Numbered from the stretch's first letter, positions 34,628 through 42,612 are shown. The stretch: 64,000 bases of DNA from UBA10649 sp965278965 (GCA_965278965.1 OZ257127.1:3286001-3350000); one strand, 5' to 3'. Notes: generated from the sequence alone by a model not told the origin. Translations and numbers: made by a program.

Positions 34628-36178
34628 TCAGCGGCAGACGGTGCCGGCCGCCGGGGGAGCACCGGTCAGCAGGTAGGCGTCGACGGCTGCGTCGATGCAC
34701 CGCGAGTTGCCGCCGTATGCCGTGTGACCGTCGCCGCGGTAGGTCAGCAACGTCGCCGTCGTGAGCTGGCGCGACAGCGCCTGAGCCCACCGGTAGGGCG
34801 TTGCCGGGTCGTAGGTCGTGCCCACGACGAGGATCGGCGCGGTCGTCGTCGAGGACGCGGGCGCGGGCGTCAGCGGCGAGTGGCCGTACCAGGAGGTGCA
34901 GGGGGCGTTGCCCCAGGACATCGCGACGGCCATCTCGGGGACGGCGACGCCCCGAGACCACCGCCGGGCGGCGTCGGCGAGGCCGGCGCGACCGGGGGCG
35001 GCCGTGGAGTCCCAGCAGGCGATCGCCGGGAACGCCGACGCCATGTTCGAGCCGTAGCGGTTCGGGGCGACCCGCTCGTTCGCGTAGTCCGAGAGCGTCT
35101 GCAGCCCGCGCCCGTTGCCGTTCGCCGCATACCGGAGGGCGACCCGCAGGCTCGGCCACACCACAGGGGAGTACATCGAGTAGAAGATCGCCGACAGGGC
35201 TTCGGCCTGCACGAGGGGACGGCCTCGGCCTGCGGGCATCGGGTGGGCGTCGAGGCGGGCGAGCAGCTGGTTGATCCCGCGCAGGACCCGCTCGGTCGAG
35301 CCGCGCCACGGGCAGCCGGCCCGGGGGGCGCAGTCGGCGGCGAACCGGGTGATGGCCGTCTGGAAGCCGGTCGACTGGCCCTGCGACGTCTGCATGCCGT
35401 CCAGGCTCGGGTCGAGAGCGCCGTCGAGCACGAATCGGCCCACGCGGTCCGGGAACTCCTCGGCGTAGTGGGTGCCCAGGTACGTGCCGTAGGAGTAGCC
35501 GAGCCAGTTGAGGCGCTCGTCGCCGAGCGCCTGTCGGAGGATGTCGAGGTCGCGGACCGTGTTCTCCGAGCCGACGTGGCGGGCAATGTCCGGTGACATC
35601 GACAGGCAGCCGGCCGGGATGCGCGCGGCCAGGGCCATGTACTGGCGCTGCTCGGCAGCGGTGTCCGGCGTGGGGTCGGCCTGGAGCCAGCGCGTCGTCT
35701 GGGCACCGGTCATGCACGTGATGGGCACTGACCGCCCGACCCCGCGGGTGTCGAAGCCCACGACATCGAACTGCCGGGCGACGGCGGCCGACTGTCCGGC
35801 GACGTACGAGGCGAAGTCCAGGCCGCTGGCACCGGGTCCCCCGGGGTTGACGACGAGCGAGCCGATGCGCGAGGCAGCGTCACCGGTCGCGCGTACACGC
35901 GAGATGCGCAGGCCGATCGTCGTGCCGTCGGGCTGCGCGTAGTCCAGCGGGACCGTCAGCCACGCGCACTGCAGGTCGCCGAGGCAGCTCTGCCAGTCCA
36001 GCTGCTGGCTGTAGTACCGAGCCAGTGCCGGGTCGGTCGCGGCCGTGGGTGCGACGGTGAGGACGCCAGCGCCAGCGGCAGCGGGGGCGCTCGCGGTCGC
36101 GGGGACGGCGCCGGCGAGCACGGCAGCGGACGTCGCGAGGCCGACGATCAGGGCACGCGCAGGGAGGCGGGGAAGCAC
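34628..36178 (-). CDS. secreted alpha/beta hydrolase, TAP-like tripeptidyl aminopeptidase
   Basis: A 516-residue exported serine hydrolase. Residues 1-30 are a signal peptide (LPRLPARALIVGLATSAAVL, cleavage near ATASA). LDWQSCLGDLQCAWLTVPLDYAQP is the usual paired-Cys opening, NPGGPGASG the oxyanion loop, WLGYSYGTYLG carries the nucleophile Ser, and the C-terminal TAP-like domain has Asp in GTTYDPATPYRWA and His in YRGDGHTAYGG. It probably removes N-terminal tripeptides outside the cell. The GTG at 36178 is chosen because TACGGT (36185-36190) lies exactly six bases upstream. Confidence 0.88.
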   Translation of the reverse strand: MLPRLPARALIVGLATSAAVLAGAVPATASAPAAAGAGVLTVAPTAATDPALARYYSQQLDWQSCLGDLQCAWLTVPLDYAQPDGTTIGLRISRVRATGDAASRIGSLVVNPGGPGASGLDFASYVAGQSAAVARQFDVVGFDTRGVGRSVPITCMTGAQTTRWLQADPTPDTAAEQRQYMALAARIPAGCLSMSPDIARHVGSENTVRDLDILRQALGDERLNWLGYSYGTYLGTHYAEEFPDRVGRFVLDGALDPSLDGMQTSQGQSTGFQTAITRFAADCAPRAGCPWRGSTERVLRGINQLLARLDAHPMPAGRGRPLVQAEALSAIFYSMYSPVVWPSLRVALRYAANGNGRGLQTLSDYANERVAPNRYGSNMASAFPAIACWDSTAAPGRAGLADAARRWSRGVAVPEMAVAMSWGNAPCTSWYGHSPLTPAPASSTTTAPILVVGTTYDPATPYRWAQALSRQLTTATLLTYRGDGHTAYGGNSRCIDAAVDAYLLTGAPPAAGTVCR

Positions 36179-36184
36179 GTCCAC

Positions 36185-36190
36185 ACCGTA
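36185..36190 (-). promoter_or_regulatory. -10 element of the TAP-like peptidase gene
   Basis: TACGGT on the minus strand, with six bases (GTGGAC) to the GTG at 36178. It decides the start among several in-frame GTG codons. Confidence 0.5.
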
Positions 36191-36248
36191 CGTCACGGAT
36201 CCCGCGGCGTGTCGGCGCAGCGCGCACCTGTGGATCGGGTAGGAAAGC

Positions 36249-36285
36249 CGAAGGCCCCTCGCAGTATGAGTGCGAGGGGCCTTCG
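36249..36285 (-). terminator. strong perfect hairpin terminator
   Basis: A 15-base perfect stem (36249-36263 with 36271-36285) around a seven-base loop. On the minus strand it is followed by GCTTTCCT. It lies between two divergent genes, where neither needs a terminator, which suggests another transcript in this gap. Confidence 0.7.
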
Positions 36286-36701
36286 TATGGAGTACGCCCG
36301 TTCAGCCGCCCGTCCGCCCGAAGGCTTCCGGGGCGCCGCGCCCAGTGCGGTCCGCAGCGCACGCCGCGCCTCTCGGCGCAGCCGACCTATGGTCGTCCTC
36401 CTCGACCGACCCGACGCATGACCACCCCGCCAGCACTCGGGGTCCGACTCCACGCCCCGTGAGGACCGACGAACCTTGCGGTCCGTTCGCCCCTTCGGGT
36501 CGCTTGCTCTCGAGGAGCCCGGTGTCGTTGGTCTTCGCCTTGCCGATCGTCCCGACCCTTGCGGATCAGTGGGTGAGTTCTACTCGCGTTCACCGCCGGC
36601 CCGCAAGGGATTTCGACGAGATTCACCGACGAGCTTCGTCCCGCGCGCATCGCGATCCCCCCGGACGTCTTCACGTCACATCCGTCCCACCTCCGCCCCG
36701 T
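36286..36701 (-). other. 416-base gap with RNA-like stems, no protein gene seen
   Basis: No frame here looks coding. CCCTTGCGG (36556-36564) pairs perfectly with CCGCAAGGG (36601-36609), and inside it GGTGA pairs with TCACC. A CGGGG/CCCCG stem lies near 36436-36460, and the CTTGCGG/CCGCAAG words recur. With the strong terminator at its left end, a minus-strand structured RNA is possible. It does not show the conserved cores of RNase P RNA, tmRNA or SRP RNA. Confidence 0.4.
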
Positions 36702-36778
36702 CCGCTTGTCCCGCTTTGCGGGACTGACGGGCGGCTGGCGGCCCGGATCGATGCCGAGTCGCCCGCCTGTCCCGGTGT
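36702..36778 (+). repeat. palindromic intergenic repeat, copy 3
   Basis: It has the same layout as copies 1 and 2: core hairpin CCCGCTTTGCGGG (36710-36722), then GGGACTGACGGGCGGCTGG, and the end GCCCGCCTGTCCC that folds back on it. It lies immediately upstream of the tgt promoter. Confidence 0.72.
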
Positions 36779-36782
36779 TGGG

Positions 36783-36788
36783 TTGGAT
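36783..36788 (+). promoter_or_regulatory. -10 element of tgt
   Basis: TTGGAT, six bases before ATG 36795. It supports a leaderless tgt message and excludes the long upstream open frame. Confidence 0.45.
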
Positions 36789-36794
36789 GGGGCG

Positions 36795-38000
36795 ATGCCG
36801 GGTCCGGGGTACTCCTTCGAGGTGGAGCGGCGGCTCGAGGGCGACGGCCGTCTCGGCCGCGCGGGCGTCATCCACACCCCCCACGGCGACATCCGTACGC
36901 CGGCGTTCACGCCGGTCGGGACGAAGGCCACCGTCAAGGCGGTCCTCCCGCAGGCGATGCGCGACCTCGGCGCGCAGGTCGTCCTCGCGAACGCCTACCA
37001 CCTGTACCTCCAACCCGGGCCTGACCTGGTCGAGGCGGCCGGTGGGCTCGCCGCGTTCATGGGCTGGGACGGTCCGACGATCACCGACAGCGGCGGCTTC
37101 CAGGTCCTGTCGCTGGGCGTCGGCTTCAAGAAGGTCCTGGCGATGGACTCCTCGACCGTGCGCACCGACGACGTCATCGCCGAAGGGAAGGACCGGCTCG
37201 CTCACGTCGACGACGACGGCGTCACGTTCGTCTCACACCTCGACGGCAGCCGGCACCGGTTCACCCCGGAGGTGTCGATGCAGGTCCAGCACCGGATCGG
37301 CGCGGACATCATGTTCGCGTTCGACGAGTGCACCACCCTCCTCAACACCCGCGAGTACCAGGAGCGCTCCGTCGACCGGACGCAGGCGTGGGCGCAGCGG
37401 TGCGTCGCCGAGCACGAGCGGCTGACGGCCGAGCGCGCCGGCCGGCCGTACCAGGCGCTGTTCGGCGTCGTGCAGGGCGCTCAGTACGAGGACCTCCGTC
37501 GCGCGTCGGCCCGCGGACTGGCCCGCCTGCCGTTCGACGGCTACGGCATTGGTGGCGCGCTGGAGAAGCAGCAGCTCGGGACCATTGTCGGCTGGGTCTG
37601 CGCCGAGCTGCCCGAGGACCGGCCCCGCCATCTCCTGGGTATCGGCGAGCCCGACGACATCTTCGCGGCGGTCGCCAGCGGCGCCGACACCTTCGACTGC
37701 GTCGCGCCGTCACGCAACGCGCGCTCGGGCACGGTCTTCCACCCGACGAAGCGCTTCCACCTGACGAACGGCCGCTACCGGGGGGACTTCTCCCCGATCG
37801 ACGACGCGTGCGACTGCTACACGTGCGCGCACTTCACCCGTGCGTATGTGCACCACCTGTTCCGCGCGAAGGAGATGCTCGCCGCGACGTTGGCGACGAT
37901 CCACAACGAGCGGTACATCGTCCGGCTGGTGGACCGGATCCGCGCCTCGATCCTGGACGGGACCTTCGACGAGCTGCGGGCCGAGGTGCTCGGTCGCTAG
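36795..38000 (+). CDS. tgt: tRNA-guanine transglycosylase
   Basis: A 401-residue bacterial Tgt. It exchanges guanine 34 of GUN-anticodon tRNAs for a queuine precursor. Clear motifs are GDIRTPAFTPVGTKATVKAVLP, VLANAYHLYLQPG, ITDSGGFQVLSLG (substrate Asp and Ser), DECTTLLNTREY, FGVVQGAQYEDLR and GYGIGGALEKQQ. The nucleophilic Asp is in FDCVAPSRNARSG, and the zinc site is formed by CDCYTC plus the later His. It converges with and overlaps a queuosine-precursor transporter gene by four bases, which points to salvage rather than synthesis of the modified base. Confidence 0.95.
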   Translation: MPGPGYSFEVERRLEGDGRLGRAGVIHTPHGDIRTPAFTPVGTKATVKAVLPQAMRDLGAQVVLANAYHLYLQPGPDLVEAAGGLAAFMGWDGPTITDSGGFQVLSLGVGFKKVLAMDSSTVRTDDVIAEGKDRLAHVDDDGVTFVSHLDGSRHRFTPEVSMQVQHRIGADIMFAFDECTTLLNTREYQERSVDRTQAWAQRCVAEHERLTAERAGRPYQALFGVVQGAQYEDLRRASARGLARLPFDGYGIGGALEKQQLGTIVGWVCAELPEDRPRHLLGIGEPDDIFAAVASGADTFDCVAPSRNARSGTVFHPTKRFHLTNGRYRGDFSPIDDACDCYTCAHFTRAYVHHLFRAKEMLAATLATIHNERYIVRLVDRIRASILDGTFDELRAEVLGR

Positions 38001-38698
38001 GCGCCAACGGTGCCGTAGCTCGGCTCGCGCCGCTTGATCCATCCGATCACGGGGTAGGTGACCGGCAACAGGACGACCTCGAGCAAGGTCTTGTAGACGT
38101 AGCCGACGATGACGTAGTTGAGGAACTCCGCGCCCGTGATGACGCCATAGAACGCGATCGTGCAGAACACCACGGTGTCGGCCAGCTCGCCGATGACGGT
38201 CGAGCCGATGAGTCGCAGCCACAGCGCCTTCTCGGCGGTGCGCTGCTTGATCCGGACGAGCACGTAGGCGTTGAGCAGCTGGCCGACGAGGTAGCCGGCG
38301 ATGCTCGCGGCGACGATCCGCGGGACGAACCCCAGCACGGCCTCGAACGCGGCCTGGTTCTCGTAGGCCTCCGCCGGTGGCGATATCTGCACCAGCCAGA
38401 AGGTTGCCGCGGCCAGCACGAGCATGACGAAGCCCAGGACGATGGCCCGCCGGGCCGCACGCAGTCCGTACACCTCGCTGAGCACGTCGCCGATGACGTA
38501 CGCCAGGGGGAACAAGAACGCGCCGCCGTCAGTGATGATCGGACCGAACTCGATCAGCTTCGTCGCGCCGATGTTCGAGATCAGCAGGATGCCGACGAAC
38601 GCCCCGACGATCACCGGGTACATCGACGACCGCTCGGTCGACGCGAACCGGGCGCGGTTCTCGATGGTCGTCGGTGCGGTGCCGGTCATGGCGGTCAT
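37997..38698 (-). CDS. yhhQ: YhhQ-type queuosine precursor transporter
   Basis: A 233-residue membrane protein with six helices, matching the YhhQ (ECF-independent VUT) family: MYPVIVGAFVGILLISNIGATKL, FLFPLAYVIGDVLSEVYGLRAARRAI, LGFVPRIVAASIAGYLVGQLLNAYVL and STVIGELADTVVFCTIAFYG. It imports a 7-deazapurine such as preQ0/preQ1 or queuine. Convergence with tgt strongly supports the substrate. Two in-frame starts (residues 1 and 4) are possible. Confidence 0.92.
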   Translation of the reverse strand: MTAMTGTAPTTIENRARFASTERSSMYPVIVGAFVGILLISNIGATKLIEFGPIITDGGAFLFPLAYVIGDVLSEVYGLRAARRAIVLGFVMLVLAAATFWLVQISPPAEAYENQAAFEAVLGFVPRIVAASIAGYLVGQLLNAYVLVRIKQRTAEKALWLRLIGSTVIGELADTVVFCTIAFYGVITGAEFLNYVIVGYVYKTLLEVVLLPVTYPVIGWIKRREPSYGTVGA

Positions 38699-38744
38699 TG
38701 AACCAGCGCCGCGCCTCTCGCTGCGCCGAGCCCGTGCCCACTCA

Positions 38745-38803
38745 CCGACCTTGAGGTTTCAGGCCCGATCGATCTCGGATGAGGCCTGAAACCTCAAGGT
38801 CGG
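38745..38803. repeat. perfect 21-base inverted repeat
   Basis: Left arm 38745-38765 begins CCGACCTTGAGGTTTCAGG, and right arm 38783-38803 is its exact reverse complement, with a 17-base loop. The right arm contains the stop codon of the YjbR-like gene. It may terminate that gene, but the perfect long arms look like a mobile or regulatory palindrome. Confidence 0.8.
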
Positions 38804-39198
38804 CGGCGGGGGAGGTGCTCGGCGACGAGTGCGGGCGGGGCCTTGGCGAGCCACCCGTCCTCGACCAGGTCCGCAAGGACACGGGAGCCGACCCGACGAA
38901 GCTCGATGAGGACAGCGGAGTACCCGTCGAAGTGCGAGATGGTGAAGACGCCGCGCCGCCCGGCCCCGAGCACCGCCTCCTTCTCGCCGAGGTCGGCCGT
39001 CGCGACGGCCAGCACCGGGTCCGTGGGGACGGGCTCGTCGCCGAAGCGGCGCAGGTCGGCCTTGCTGAACGTGCGCTCCCACGCGAAGCACCGATCGGCG
39101 ACGTACCAGGATCGCCATGGCTTCCCACCGCGACCGACCCCCTCGGTGACGCCGGGCAGCGCCGCGGCGATCCGGGCGACGTCATCCAGCGTCGGCAT
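38794..39198 (-). CDS. MmcQ/YjbR-family protein
   Basis: A 134-residue protein of the MmcQ/YjbR fold: TLDDVARIAAALPGVTEG, KPWRSWYVADRCFAWERTFSKADL, GVFTISHFDGYSAVLIELRRV and the LADLVEDGWLAKAPPALVAE end. The family has a CyaY/YjbR-like DNA-binding fold; its role is unknown. TAGCCT at 39205-39210 is six bases before the ATG. The stop lies inside a long inverted repeat. Confidence 0.85.
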   Translation of the reverse strand: MPTLDDVARIAAALPGVTEGVGRGGKPWRSWYVADRCFAWERTFSKADLRRFGDEPVPTDPVLAVATADLGEKEAVLGAGRRGVFTISHFDGYSAVLIELRRVGSRVLADLVEDGWLAKAPPALVAEHLPRRRP

Positions 39199-39238
39199 GG
39201 CTGGAGGCTAGCCCCGAGGGCGGTCGTAGGGTGCCCCC

Positions 39239-40282
39239 ATGCGCAATCGGCCCCTTGGCACGACTGGGATCCAGGTCAGCGAGCTGTGCCTCGGAGCCAT
39301 GATGTTCGGCTCGTGGGGCGACCCGGACGAGGACGCCTGCGTGGCGGTCATCCACCGCGCGCTCGACGCCGGTGTCACCTTCATCGACACGGCCGACGTC
39401 TACTCGCTGGGGCAGTCCGAGGAGATCGTCGGCCGGGCGATCGCCGGGCGGCGCGACGACATCGTCCTGGCGACCAAGGTTCATTTCCCGATGGACGTGC
39501 CGCTGGGCGGCTCCGGCGGCGACCCGAACAAGCGGGGCAACTCCCGGCGCTGGATCATCGCCGAGGTCGAGAACAGCCTGCGGCGGCTGCGGACCGACTG
39601 GATCGACCTGTACCAGGTCCACCGGCCCGATCCCGACACGGACATCGAGGAGACGCTCGGAGCGCTGACCGACCTGCAGCGCCAGGGCAAGATCCGGGCG
39701 TTCGGAACATCGACGTTCCCCGCCCACCAGGTGGTCGAGGCCCAGTGGGTCTCCGAGCGCCGCGCGCTCGGACGGTTCACGACCGAGCAGCCGCCCTACT
39801 CGATCCTGGTCCGTGGGATCGAGGGGGACGTGCTGCCGGTGGCGCAGCGGTACGGGCTCGGGGTGCTGCCGTGGGGGCCGTTGGGCGGAGGCTGGCTGAC
39901 CGGCCGCTACCGCGCGGGCCAGCCGATGCCCGAGTCGCACCGCGCGTCGCGGACACCGCAGCGGTACGACCTCTCACTGCCCGGCAACCAGGCGAAGCTC
40001 GCTGCGGTCGAGGAGCTGTCGCTGCTGGCCGAGGACCTGGGGATCTCACTGATCCACCTCGCCCTGGCATTCGTCCTGCAGCACCCAGCGGTGACATCGC
40101 CGATCATCGGCCCGCGCACGATGGAGCAGCTGGAGTCCCAGCTCGGGGCCGTCGACGTGGAGCTGACGGCCGATGTGCTCGACCGTATCGACGAGATCGT
40201 GCCGCCCGGTGTGAACCTCTCGGCGCCGGACGCCGGCTACGTGCCCCCGTCCCTGGCGCAGTCGGCGCTGCGCCGACGCTAG
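39239..40282 (+). CDS. aldo/keto reductase
   Basis: A 347-residue NADPH-dependent reductase. The catalytic tetrad is visible: Asp in FIDTADVYSLGQSEEIVG (with the Tyr four residues on), Lys in DDIVLATKVHF, and the His position in DLYQVHRPDPDTD. GVLPWGPLGGGWLTGRYR and SPIIGPRTMEQLESQL are typical of the YajO/PdxI-like group. The substrate is unknown. TAGGGT (39227-39232) six bases before the ATG fixes the start. Confidence 0.92.
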   Translation: MRNRPLGTTGIQVSELCLGAMMFGSWGDPDEDACVAVIHRALDAGVTFIDTADVYSLGQSEEIVGRAIAGRRDDIVLATKVHFPMDVPLGGSGGDPNKRGNSRRWIIAEVENSLRRLRTDWIDLYQVHRPDPDTDIEETLGALTDLQRQGKIRAFGTSTFPAHQVVEAQWVSERRALGRFTTEQPPYSILVRGIEGDVLPVAQRYGLGVLPWGPLGGGWLTGRYRAGQPMPESHRASRTPQRYDLSLPGNQAKLAAVEELSLLAEDLGISLIHLALAFVLQHPAVTSPIIGPRTMEQLESQLGAVDVELTADVLDRIDEIVPPGVNLSAPDAGYVPPSLAQSALRRR

Positions 40283-40302
40283 GCGCATCAGGCGAGTCAC
40301 GG

Positions 40303-40917
40303 ATGGCGGGCCTGCACGCGGGGGTAGCCGACCACCTCGGCTGGGCCGTGGTGGTGACCGTCGCCGCGGCCGGTCGGGTCGTCGACCGCCGACGGATCGC
40401 GCTCGTCGAGCCCGGGTTCCCCGTCGCACCGGTGCACCACGGCGGAGGTGCGCACGCGCTGCATCGGCGTACTGAGCCGCCCACCGACGGGGAGCTCGCG
40501 GCACTGGTGGATCAGGTCCGGGACGCCGCGACCCGCGCGACCCGCGCAGCTCTAGGCGACCTTGCGCGTACGTGCGCGGGCGCTCTCCGGTCGGTGTCGC
40601 TTCGGCACTGGCCCGCTGACTTCCCGGCCGACATCGCGACGCAGCGGCGGGTGCCGTACGAGAGCCGCGCCGACCCGATCATGTACCGGACGGTTCTCGC
40701 GGATGTGGTGAGGGCCAACGGATGGGACGTCCGCGTGTTCGATGCGAGACGGGTTGAGGACGACGCGGCGGCGCTCTTCGGCACCGGCGGCCACGCCGTG
40801 CTCGCGGCGCTGCGGGCAGAGCTCGGCCCCCCGTGGACGGCGGACCATCGGCTGGCCTACGCCGCCGCCATCGTCGCGGCGGGTCCGGCCGCACCGACGT
40901 CCCGTAGCGGTGCGTGA
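40303..40917 (+). CDS. conserved hypothetical protein
   Basis: A 204-residue protein starting MAGLHAGVADHLGWAVVVTV, with strand pattern RVVDRRRIALVEPGFPVAPVHH in the first third and a helical Arg/Ala-rich middle. Later come HWPADFPADIATQRRVPYESRADPIMYRTVLADVV and HRLAYAAAIVAAGP. The opening and the conserved charged residues (Asp-Arg-Arg, His-His) suggest an RNase H-like or nuclease-type fold, but this is a guess. It starts 20 bases after the reductase gene. Confidence 0.6.
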   Translation: MAGLHAGVADHLGWAVVVTVAAAGRVVDRRRIALVEPGFPVAPVHHGGGAHALHRRTEPPTDGELAALVDQVRDAATRATRAALGDLARTCAGALRSVSLRHWPADFPADIATQRRVPYESRADPIMYRTVLADVVRANGWDVRVFDARRVEDDAAALFGTGGHAVLAALRAELGPPWTADHRLAYAAAIVAAGPAAPTSRSGA

Positions 40918-41007
40918 CAGGACCCAGGTCTATTCCGACCGGCGGCCGTGTCGGACAGCGTGGGCGGACACCCCGACCGTCCCGCGCCGCCACCGAGGAA
41001 GACCGCC

Positions 41008-41208
41008 ATGACGAACACCCCTGCCGCGTCCCGCCGACCACTGCGCCTGGCGGTGAGCGCGAGCACCATCGCCGTGATGCTGCTCGGCGGGTGCTCCACC
41101 GAAGGCGGAGCGTCCGCCACGGGCTCGAGCGACGCTGAGCCGGAGTCCTGTACGCGAGACGAACAAGGTCCCGGGGCATCACCGACGATGTCCCGGGACC
41201 TCACAACG
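41008..41208 (+). pseudogene. truncated lipoprotein gene remnant
   Basis: ATG 41008, with GAGGAAG upstream, opens a clear lipoprotein signal: RRPLRLAVSASTIAVMLLGGC, lipobox LLGGC, then an Ser/Gly/Glu-rich start of the mature part. After about 50 codons the frame runs into the tRNA terminator and then reads through the tRNA-Arg gene as spurious coding. The body of the lipoprotein is missing. It looks like the leftover of a deletion or recombination at the tRNA. Confidence 0.6.
41166..41201 (-). terminator. tRNA-Arg terminator
   Basis: AGGTCCCGGG (41166-41175) pairs perfectly with CCCGGGACCT (41192-41201). On the minus strand it follows the tRNA by eight bases, and TTGTTCG comes next. Confidence 0.65.
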
Positions 41209-41281
41209 CGCCCCCGGCAGGATTTGAACCTGCGACCTTCGGTACCGGAAACCGGCGCTCTATCCCCTGAGCTACGGGGGC
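41209..41281 (-). tRNA. tRNA-Arg (anticodon CCG)
   Basis: A 73-nucleotide cloverleaf read on the minus strand: acceptor GCCCCCG/CGGGGGC, D-arm GCTC/GAGC, anticodon loop TTCCGGT with CCG, T-arm GCAGG-TTCAAAT-CCTGC and discriminator G. CCA is not encoded. There is a C-A mismatch at the top of the anticodon stem (27-43). It reads CGG codons. Confidence 0.95.
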
Positions 41282-41349
41282 TCGGGTCGGGAAAGGCTAT
41301 CAGCGCGGCATGCGCCGGCCACGGCGGGTGAGTCCGGGAGGATGGGCCG

Positions 41350-42228
41350 GTGCAGGCGCTTCGAGACCTTGTCGCGTGGGGGAGCAGGCTCTCACTCGAC
41401 TACCAGCGCAGCCGTGTCTCCCTCGCTGCGGGCGGCCTCGCATACTTCGTCGCGTTGTCCGTCGTGCCGGCGGCGCTGGCGCTCGGGACCCTCGCCGGCC
41501 TGATCCTTGACCCCGACCAGGTGCGCGACGCGCTCGACCGGATCGGTGAGCGTGCGCCCGGGACCGTCGACGCGTTCAAGCCGGTCCTCGAGGCACTCGT
41601 CTCGACGATCGAGACCGCCAGTGCCAGCGCGTTCACGATCACGACGCTGGTCAGCGCCGTCGTGGCGGTCTACGCCGCGTCGAAGGTCGTCCTGGGGCTC
41701 CGCATGGCGATGAACACCATCGTCGGCGTCGTCGAGACCCGGTCGGGTCTGGTGGAGCGAGCGGTCTCGGCGGTCGTGACCTTGGTCGCCCTGGTTGTCG
41801 CGGTCGGGCTCGTCGCCGTCGCGACGTTCCTGCCGACCGTCCTGCGGTGGCTCGGAGTCGAGCGGTCGACGATCCTGACCGGGAGCGGGGTCATCGACTG
41901 GCTGATCATCGCCGTGCTCGTGCACATCAGCGTGCGTTGGCTGCTTCAGCACAGCCCCAACCAGGCTCGACGCGTCGCGTGGACCGCGCCCGGGGCGCTC
42001 ATGGCGACGGCGGGGATCCTCGTTGTGACGGCCGGCGTCGGCGTCTACGCCCGCCTGTCCACGAGCCTGAGCGCCGCCGTGCTCGTCTTCGGCACGACGG
42101 TGGTCGTCCTGCTGTGGCTGTACCTGTGCTTCGTCTCGCTGCTGTGGGGGGCCGTGGTCGAGGCCGACCGCCAGCGCGGGGGTGCTACCGCGACAGCCAG
42201 CGTGGAGGACCAGCCACCAGGCCCGTGA
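41350..42228 (+). CDS. YihY/BrkB-family membrane protein
   Basis: A 292-residue protein with six hydrophobic segments. YQRSRVSLAAGGLAYFVALSVVPAALALGTLAG is the family opening, and STSLSAAVLVFGTTVVVLLWLYLCFVSLLWGAVVEA the last two helices with the conserved acidic residue. The family (once called RNase BN) has unknown transport or envelope roles. GAGGAT at 41338-41343 lies six bases before the GTG. Its end overlaps the convergent small membrane gene by 44 bases. Confidence 0.88.
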   Translation: MQALRDLVAWGSRLSLDYQRSRVSLAAGGLAYFVALSVVPAALALGTLAGLILDPDQVRDALDRIGERAPGTVDAFKPVLEALVSTIETASASAFTITTLVSAVVAVYAASKVVLGLRMAMNTIVGVVETRSGLVERAVSAVVTLVALVVAVGLVAVATFLPTVLRWLGVERSTILTGSGVIDWLIIAVLVHISVRWLLQHSPNQARRVAWTAPGALMATAGILVVTAGVGVYARLSTSLSAAVLVFGTTVVVLLWLYLCFVSLLWGAVVEADRQRGGATATASVEDQPPGP

Positions 42229-42478
42229 CGAACGCCCCGATCGCCGCGCCCAGGCCAAGTTCCGTGGCGGTCGTGAACGGCGTGAGAATCCCGAACAGCC
42301 AGCCGCCCGCACCGAGCACGACCGCACTCCCGGTCGCGAAGCCGACGCGGCTAATCCCCCCGCCGCTCTTGGGGTCGGTGGTCGCCGGCGGCGCGCTCGG
42401 TGTCTGCTGCGCCGGCGGGGTCGCCCCGCTGGACTGCTGAACCTCCCGCAGGAGCCGCTCGATCTCGTCCTCGGCCAT
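42185..42478 (-). CDS. small two-helix membrane protein, unknown
   Basis: A 97-residue protein with an acidic helical start (AEDEIERLLREVQQSSGAT), a Pro/Ala/Thr linker and two hydrophobic segments (residues 47-65 and 73-90). No family is recognised. CACAAT six bases before the ATG (42485-42490) fits a leaderless start. Its last 44 bases are antisense to the end of the YihY gene. Confidence 0.6.
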   Translation of the reverse strand: MAEDEIERLLREVQQSSGATPPAQQTPSAPPATTDPKSGGGISRVGFATGSAVVLGAGGWLFGILTPFTTATELGLGAAIGAFVTGLVAGPPRWLSR

Positions 42479-42612
42479 GCAGCCATTGTGCCCTGCCGGC
42501 GCCCGAACGAGTCGATGTGTCCTGGATCACACACATCGGTGGTTTGGCCGACCGGGCGCGGCGGGCATACCTCGGGGGTCGGCCCGGTGTCGGGGGACTC
42601 GGGCGGAACGGC

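Noticed and set aside
36286..36701. RNase P RNA, tmRNA or SRP RNA in the gap before tgt
   Set aside because: None of their invariant core segments could be found on either strand.
36270..36794. Upstream extension of tgt by 175 codons
   Set aside because: It is composition-driven, covers a terminator and a repeat, and the family begins near the chosen ATG with its own -10.
40948..41331. Full-length reading of the lipoprotein frame through the tRNA
   Set aside because: Its second half is the well-known false translation of a tRNA gene read backwards, so only the signal-peptide part is kept as a remnant.
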